64,000 nt of DNA, taken from Paenibacillus polymyxa. GTDB lineage: Bacteria > Bacillota > Bacilli > Paenibacillales > Paenibacillaceae. Below, piece by piece: positions 39,501-48,500 of this stretch (the first letter of the stretch is position 1; each line of letters begins with the position of its first letter). The translations under genes and the position numbers were made by a program. The stretch spans positions 5,320,001 through 5,384,000 of the forward strand of contig NZ_CP015423.1 of the NCBI RefSeq assembly GCF_001719045.1, written 5' to 3'. Under the pieces are notes generated by a model, which was not told the DNA's origin, made no database searches, and was given only the letters and a program-made list of their open reading frames with translations.

Positions 39501-42500
39501 TACACCTCCGGTACAACGGGACGTCCGAAGGGCGTCATGATTGAGCATCGCAGTTTGGTGAATACGGCTGCGGCATACCGTCGGGATTACCGTCTGAACC
39601 AGTTCCCGGTACGGTTGTTGCAACTGGCGAGCTTCTCCTTCGACGTGTTCGTCGGGGATATCGCACGGGCGCTTTATAACGGCGGAACGATGGTTATCTG
39701 TCCGAAAGATGATCGCATTGATCCAAGCCGTCTATATGGCTGGATTCGCGACTATCAGATTACGGTGTTCGAATCGACCCCGGCCCTGATCGTGCCGTTT
39801 ATGCAGCATGTGCATGAACAGGGGCTAGACATGAGCAGTCTGGAACTGCTGATCACCAGCTCGGATAGCTGCAGTGTGACGGATTATCGTTTGTTACAAG
39901 AACGGTTTGGCGCGGATATCCGCATTATGAACAGTTACGGCGTCACGGAAGCGGCGATTGACTCCAGCTTCTACGACGAAGAATTGTCGAAGCTGCCAAG
40001 CAGCGGCAATGTGCCGATTGGCCAGGCGTGGCTGAACGCCCGCTTCTACATTGTGGACAGCCAGTTGAATCCGGTGCCGATCGGCGTACTGGGCGAGCTG
40101 TGCATTGGCGGTGCCGGGGTAGCACGAGGCTACCTGAATCGTGCGGACCTGACCGCCGAGAAATTCGTGGCCAATCCGTTCGTGCCAGGTGAACGACTGT
40201 ACCGCACAGGCGACTTGGCGCGGTGGATGCTGGATGGCAATGTGGACTTTATCGGCCGGATGGATTATCAAGTGAAAATCCGGGGCTACCGGATCGAGCT
40301 GGGCGAGATTGAAACGGCGATCCAGCGGGTGCCGGGCGTGCGTCAAGCGGTAGTCATCGACCGGACGGATGAGCGTGGACACAAGTATTTGTGCGGATAC
40401 ATCACGGGAGAAGCTGAGCTGCGGATCGAGGAGGTACAGGCCGAGCTGGAAGCAGGACTGCCAGCACATATGGTACCTGCACGCTTGATGCGTCTGGAGA
40501 CCTTGCCACTGACCCACAATGGAAAAATCGACCGCAAGGCCTTGCCGGAACCGGAAGGAAGCATCCATACCGGTGCAGCCTATGTGGCACCGCGTACCAC
40601 GGTGGAGCAAGTACTGGCTGCGGTATGGGCCGGAGTACTCGGCGTGGAAGCGGTAGGCACGCAGGATAACTTCTTCGAGCTGGGGGGCGATTCGATCAAG
40701 GCCTTGCAAGTATCCTCCCGATTGCTGCAAGCAGGTTATCGACTGGAGATGAAAGACCTGTTCAGTCATCCAACCGTGTCTGCCTTGGCACTGAAAGTCC
40801 AATCGGTGACCCGATTGGCGGATCAGAGCGAAGTGGTGGGCGCTGTGAAACTGACACCGGTGCAACAATGGTTCTTTGAGCAGAACCTGACGGATGCTCA
40901 TCATCATAACCAGTCCATCATGCTGCATAGCAAGGATGGTTTTGATGAACCGGCCCTGCGCACGGCGATGGATCAAATCGTTAGCCATCACGATGCACTG
41001 CGTATCATTTTCCGTCCTACAGAGCACGGTTATGAAGCTTGGAACCGCGCGGTTGGGGAGGGCGAGCTGTATACGCTGGATCGGGCCGACTTCAGAAATG
41101 AGTCTGAGGTATCTGCGGCGATCGAGGCCAAAGTGAATGAAATTCAGGCGGGTATTCATTTAAGCGAAGGACCGCTGGTGAAGCTGGGGCTGTTCCATTG
41201 CCCAGATGGAGATCATTTGCTGATGGCTATTCATCACTTAGTGGTGGATACCGTATCTTGGCGCATTTTGTTCGAGGATATTACAACAGCCTATGAGCAG
41301 GCATTGAACGGACAAGCGGCTCGTCTTCCGCACAAAACGGATTCGTTCCGCACCTGGGCGGATGGGCAGTCTCAATATGCGAACAGTCCGGCTATGGCAG
41401 CAGAACTCGCATTCTGGCAGGAAATGGAACAAGGCGTATATCAGCCGCTTCCAAAAGACGAGTCCCCTTCTCATTCCTTGAATAGGGACAGCGAGAACAT
41501 TACAGTTACGTGGACAGCTCAGGAAACGGAGCAGCTGTTAAAACAGGCGCATCGTGCCTACAACACGGAGATGAATGATTTGCTGCTTACCGCATTGGGA
41601 CTGACGATTCATCGCTGGGCGGGCCTGGAACGAGTGCTCGTGAGCCTGGAAGGCCATGGACGGGAATCCATTTTGCCAGAACTGGATATTACGCGCACCG
41701 TGGGCTGGTTTACGACCCAATTCCCGGTTGTGCTGGATATGAGCGTGGGGCAAGACCTTTCACAGCGCATCAAACATGTGAAAGAAGGACTACGCCGCAT
41801 TCCGCAAAAGGGCATTGGCTACGGTATGTTGAGATACCTGTCCGCAGCACGTGAGCAAGAGCGTTTTGTAACCGAACCTGAAATCAGCTTTAACTATTTG
41901 GGACAATTTGACCAAGATATGCAAAATCAGTCCATTGGCGTATCTCCTTACGCTAGCGGTGCAGAGCTTAGCGCCCATGCAGCCAGATCGCACACGCTGG
42001 ATATGAACGGACTGATTTCGGAAGGCGAACTGCAATTGACGATCAGCTACAGCAAGCAGGAATATCGTCGTGAAACGATGGAGCAGCTAGCTGAAGAGTT
42101 TAGAATCAGTTTGCAGGAAATCATTACGCATTGCACAAGCCGCAAACAGCAGGAGCTGACGCCAAGCGATGTCATGCTGAAACATGTAACCATGGCCGAG
42201 CTGGATCAATTGGTAGAACGGACTCGTGACATGGGGGAACTGGAAAATGTCTATGCGCTGACGCCGATGCAAAAAGGCATGTTGTTCCATAGTCTGATGG
42301 ATGCAGCGTCAGGTGCTTATTTTGAACAAACGACCTTTGATTTGCACGGACGCTTCCAAGCGGATATTTTCCAAGATAGCTTGAATCATTTGGCGCAGCG
42401 GCATGAGATATTTAGAGCTAATTTCATCAGTGGTTGGCAGGATGAGCCTGTGCAGGTCATTTTCCGCCGCAAGGATGTTGGTTTTAGATGTGAAGATTTG

Positions 42501-45500
42501 CGTCATCTGAATGAGCAGGAGCGTGACGCGTATGTGAAGGAATTTATTCGCAAGGACAAGGCAGCCGGATTCGATTTATCCCGGGATGCGTTGATGCGCG
42601 TGGCGATTTTACGAACAGGTGATGAGGATTATTATTTTGTGTGGAGCTCTCATCACATCTTGATGGATGGCTGGTGTGTGGCGTTAGTCACGGATGAGGT
42701 GTTTGAGGCTTATTTTGCAGCCGTGGAGCATAGACAGCCGAAGCTTGCCCCCGTGACTCCATACAGTCAGTATATTGAGTGGCTTGAAGCACAGGATGTA
42801 GAAGCGGCAGCTTCCTACTGGAAGGATTATTTGCTCGGCTATGATCAGCAAACTTCGATTCCGACCGGAAAAGTAGGCGTGAAAGCGGACGGTGCACAAT
42901 TTGAACATATCCTGTGCGATCTCGGCAAGGACTTGACCGGACGTATGGAAATGGTGGCCAAGCAGCACCACGTGACCCCGAATACATTGCTGCAAACAGC
43001 TTGGGGATTGCTGCTCCAAAAGTACAACGGTAGTGACGACGCTGTTTTTGGCGGTGTAGTGTCTGGTCGTCCGGCTGATATTACGGGGATCGAAAATATG
43101 GTGGGCTTGTTCATTAACACCATTCCAATACGTATCCGCAGTGGGGCTGAGGACACCTTTGCTGACATGATCAGAACGAATCAGCAGCAGGCGCTGACTT
43201 CCCAAGATTATGAAACGTATCCGCTATATGAAATTCAAGCCTTGAGCGAGCAAAAGCAAGATCTGATCAACCACATTATCGTGTTTGAAAACTATCCGGT
43301 GGAGGAGCAGGTCGAGCAACTTGGCGAAGGTGCAGAGTCGGATTTTGAAATTCGCAATGCCGGCATGATTGAACAAACCAACTATGATTTCAATCTGGTT
43401 GTTATGCCGCAGGAAGCGATGAAAATCCGATTTGAATACAATGCGAAGTTATATGATCGGGAAGCCGTTGAACGGACTCAGGGCCATCTGATACAGCTGT
43501 TGGAGCAGGTGGTGGCGAAGCCGGACATTCGGGTGCATGAGCTGGATATGGTAAGTGAGCAGGAGCGCGAGCAAATTCTCAGCGTATGGGGAAATACAGC
43601 TGCTGAGTATCCAAGCGGGCAAACGATCCATGGCTTGTTCGAGACACAAACGGCGCAGACACCGGAACAGCCAGCGTTGTTCTTCGAAGGAGAGCAGCTG
43701 ACCTATCGCGAGCTGAATGCACGTGCGAATCGTCTGGCGCGCACCTTGCGTAGTCAAGGCGTGACAAAGGATCGACTGGTGGGTCTGATGACCGAGCGTT
43801 CGGTGGACATGATCGTGGGCATCTTAGGCATTTTGAAAGCCGGGGGTGCATATGTCCCCATCGATCCGACGTATCCAGAGGAGCGTATTCGCTACATGCT
43901 GGACGACTCGGGTGCGAAGCTGCTATTAACGCAAAACCATCTGGTGGATAAAGTGGCTTTCGATGGTAATGTGCTGGTGCTGAATGGGTCACAGGGTGTG
44001 TATCACGAGGATAGTTCCAATCTGGAATCGTTGTCTGGTCCGAACGATCTGGTCTATGTCATTTATACGTCGGGTACGACGGGGCAGCCGAAGGGCGTTA
44101 TGGTGGAGCATCACGGGCTGTGCAATTTGAAAACGTATTTTGATCAGACGCTCAAGATCCGTACGTCGGATCATGCGTTGCTGTTCGCCAGCTATTCGTT
44201 TGATGCAGCTTGCTGGGAAATCTTCCAAGCGTTGTTCTGCGGAGCCACGTTGTATGTACCAACGACAGAGACGATTTTGAACTACGAGCGGTTTGAGCAA
44301 TATATGGCGGATCACCAAATCACGGTAGCAGCTTTGCCGCCGACCTATGCGGTGTATCTGGAGCCAGAACGGATGCCAAGCCTGCGTATTCTGTTTACGG
44401 CGGGTTCAGCATCTTCAACCGAATTGGTATACAAGTGGAAGGATCAGGTGGCGTACTACAACGGCTACGGTCCAACTGAAAATTCAGTTGCGACGTCCAT
44501 CTGGCCGGTATCCGAGGATGAGAGAGCCGGACAACTGATTTCCATCGGACGCCCTGTGCCGAATCATCGGGTGTACATGGTGGATGTGCATGGACATTTG
44601 GCTCCGGTAGGCGTAGCGGGTGAACTGTGCGTGTCCGGTCCGGGTCTGGCCCGTGGTTATCTGGATCGCCCAGAGCTGACGGCTGAGAAATTTATACCAA
44701 ATCCGTTTGCGGCTGGTGAAGCCGGCTACGAACGAATGTACCGTACGGGTGACTTGGCGAGATGGATGCCAGACGGCAACATCGAATATTTGGGCCGGAT
44801 CGACCATCAGGTGAAAATCCGGGGCTATCGGATCGAGCTGGGCGAGGTCGAGGCACAAATTTTGAAGGTGGAGGACGTACAAGAGGTCATCGTACTGGCA
44901 CAAGCGGACGAACAGGGGCAAAACCAACTGGTGGCGTACTATGTTGCTGAACGGGAAGTAAGCGCTGGTGAGCTGCGCAGCTTACTGGGCGAGGAGCTTC
45001 CAAACTACATGGTGCCTTCGTATTTGGTACAGCTGAAGCAGATGCCGTTGACACCGAATGGTAAAATCGACCGCAAGGCACTGCCAACACCGGAAGGCAA
45101 CCTGCAAAGCGGAGCCGATTATGTCGCACCGCGGACGTGGGTGGAAGTGAAGCTGGCGCAAATTTGGCAGGATGTGCTGGGTCTGGCGCAGGTCGGTGTG
45201 AAGGAAAACTTCTTCGAGATTGGCGGACACTCGCTGCGGGCGACGACGCTGGCCTCGAAAATTCACAAGGAGCTGAACAAGCCGCTTCCACTGCGCAGTA
45301 TTTTTGAAGCGCCAACGATTGAACAACTGGCAACGGTCATGGAAGGTCTGGATCAAGTGGCGTATGCGTCCATTCCGGTAACGGAAGAACGCAACTTTTA
45401 CCCATTATCTTCGGCGCAAAAACGACTGTATGTGCTGCATCAGTTCGACCCGAATGATGTGAACTACAACATGCCGTTGGTGCTGCAAGTGAGCGGACCG

Positions 45501-48500
45501 CTGGATGTGAAACGGGTAGAAGACACGTTCCGTCAATTAATCGCCCGTCATGCGACCTTGCGTACCCACTTTGCACTGGTGGACAGTGAGCCGGTGCAAT
45601 GGATTGAGGACACCGTGCCGTTCGAGGTGGAGTATACGAAGGTACAGGTAGAGGGTGCGACTGCGGATACGATGGTCAGCCAGGAAGCACAAGAACGGGT
45701 GCAGCAGTTTGTACGTCCGTTCGATCTGCAAGCCGCTCCGCTGCTGCGGGTAGGCTTGGTAGATTTGGGTGTACAAGGAACCGAGCAGGAACCGCAGCAT
45801 TTGCTCATGCTCGATATGCACCATATCGTCTCGGATGGTGTGTCCATGGGAGTACTGACCGATGAATTTGTCCGCTTATACGACGGTGAAGAGCTTTCGC
45901 CATTGCGAATACAGTACAAGGATTATGCGGTATGGCAGCAAAGCAAAGCCCATCAAGAGTGGATGCAACGTCAGGAAACGTACTGGCTCGACACCTTCCG
46001 GGGTGAACTGCCTGTACTGGATCTACCGACAGACTTTGCCCGTCCGTCGGTACGAAGTACGGCAGGCGATACGGTGGTGTTCGGGCTGGAGCGCGAAGCT
46101 AGCGAACGCCTGAAGGAACTGGCGGCGCACACAGGCTCGACGCTGTATATGGTGCTGCTGGCAGCGTACACCGCGCTCTTACACCAATACAGCGGGCAAG
46201 AGGACATCGTAGTCGGCACACCGATTGCAGGACGACCGCATGCAGATTTGGAACCGATCCTCGGGATGTTCGTCGGTACGTTGGCATTGCGAAACTATCC
46301 GACAGCGGAACATACCTTCCGCAGCTACGTGGAAGAAGTGAAAGTTTGTGCTCTGCAAGCCTATGAACATCAGGACTACCCATTTGAGGAACTGGTGGAA
46401 AAGCTAAATGTGAAGCGGGATATGAGCCGCCATCCGCTGTTCGATACGATGTTTACCCTACAAACCACCGAAGAAGGCGAACTGCAACTGGCAGATCTGA
46501 GCTTCCGTCCATACGGTTTGGAACAAACGCCAGCGAAGTTTGATTTGACGCTGGAAGCCAGAGAGGAAGAGGCAGGTATCCAGTTCGGATTGCAGTATGC
46601 AACTGCGTTGTACGAGCGCGAAACGGTAGAACGGATGACGCGTCACTTTGTTCGCTTGGCCGAAGCCGTGGCGGCGAACCCGGATGCGAAGCTGGGTGAG
46701 CTGGAGTTGATTACGGTAGAAGAAACCGAGCAGATTCTGAAGGTGTTCAATGATCCGAATGCGCACAGCCGGCTTGGAGCATTACAAGGCCGTTCGCTCA
46801 GCGAACGCTTTGAAGAGCAAGCGAAGCGCAACCCTGAGCGGATAGCAGTTGTGTCTGGGGCCACCGCACTGACCTACACTGAGCTGAATGAGCGTGCGAA
46901 CCAATTGGCTCGTGTGTTACGAGCGGAAGGGGTCGAAGCAGATCAACCGGTTGGCGTATTGCTGGAACGTTCTGCGGATATTCTGGTGAGCATTCTGGGG
47001 GTACTTAAGGCTGGAGGCGCGTATGTGCCGATGGATACGATGTATCCACAGGAGCGCATCGACTACATGCTCCAAGACAGTGGGGCCAAGGTCGTGATTA
47101 CAAGCAGAGTTGCCAACCTGTCGCTCAGCTTGCCATCCACAGTTCGAGCTGTAGTCTTGGATGACGAGGACGTTCAAGCTCAACTGGGAGCACAGGATGC
47201 GAGCAATCTAATCCCTGTCGCCCGCCCGCATAACCTGGCCTATATGATTTACACGTCAGGTACCACCGGCCAGCCGAAAGGGGTCATGATCGAGCAGGGC
47301 AGTGTTAGCAATCTGGTAGATGCTTTATTGGAGCGAGTATACAGCCGTTATGAACAGCCGCTTCATGTCGCATGGCTGTCGGCATTTGTATTTGACGCTT
47401 CAGTGAAGCAAATCTTTGCCAGCCTGCTGTTAGGCCACACCCTGCACGTGGTGTCCCGTGACGTCAGTCTGAGCGGAGAGCATTTGATCGCCTACTACCG
47501 CACGCACCGGATTGATCTGTCGGACGGCACACCTGCGCATCTGCATATTTTGAACGAAAGCGTCAATGTGACGGAAGCGCCGGAGGTGAAGCATTACCTG
47601 ATCGGTGGCGAAGCATTATCCGTGCAGCTGGTAAATGTGTTCCTGCACAAGTGGTCCGGGTATCGTCCGGTGATTACCAACGTGTATGGTCCGACCGAAA
47701 CCACGGTAGATGCGACTGCTTATACGATTGAAGATGTAGAGTCCCTGAACGCACTGCTGGAAAAAGGGGAGCATACGATATCCATCGGAACGCCGATAGC
47801 GAACCAGTCCGTGTACATCCTGAACAGCCAGCAACAGCTGGTGCCGATCGGGATTGCAGGTGAGCTTTATATCGGAGGTGCAGGTGTCGGACGAGGATAC
47901 CTGAACCTGCCGGAGCTGACGGCAGAGAAGTTCGTCCTGAATCCGTTCGCTGATGCGGCAGCAGCCGACCAAGCGGACAGCACTCACGCAAACCGGATGT
48001 ACCGGACGGGCGACCTGGCCCGGTGGTTGCCAGACGGCAGCATTGAGTATTTGGGCCGGATCGACCACCAGGTGAAAATCCGGGGGTACCGGATCGAGCT
48101 GGGCGAGGTTGAAGCACAGCTGCTGACCGTGGATGGCATTCAGAAAGCCGTGGTCACAGCATGGGAAAACGAAGACGGACACAAGGACCTGTGTGCCTAC
48201 ATCATAGCTTCAGAGTCCCTGAGTTTGCCGGAGCTGCGCAATGCACTGCAGCCGAAGCTGCCGGATTACATGATCCCGACGTATGTGGTACAACTGGATC
48301 GTTTCCCGCTGACACCGAACGGGAAAATCGACCGCAAGGCGTTGCCGGCGCCGGAAGCACGTCTCGAAGGAAGCCTGGAGTACGTTGCACCGCGGACGCC
48401 GCTGGAAGCCAAACTAGCCCAAATCTGGCAGGATGTCTTGAAACTGTCCAGCGTAGGAGTCACCGACTCATTCTTTGACGTGGGTGGGCACTCCCTGCGG

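Noticed and set aside
13920..45115. Internal repeats as a mobile element or CRISPR
   Set aside because: They are duplicated adenylation and condensation segments in frame, with no terminal inverted repeats, transposase or regular spacers.
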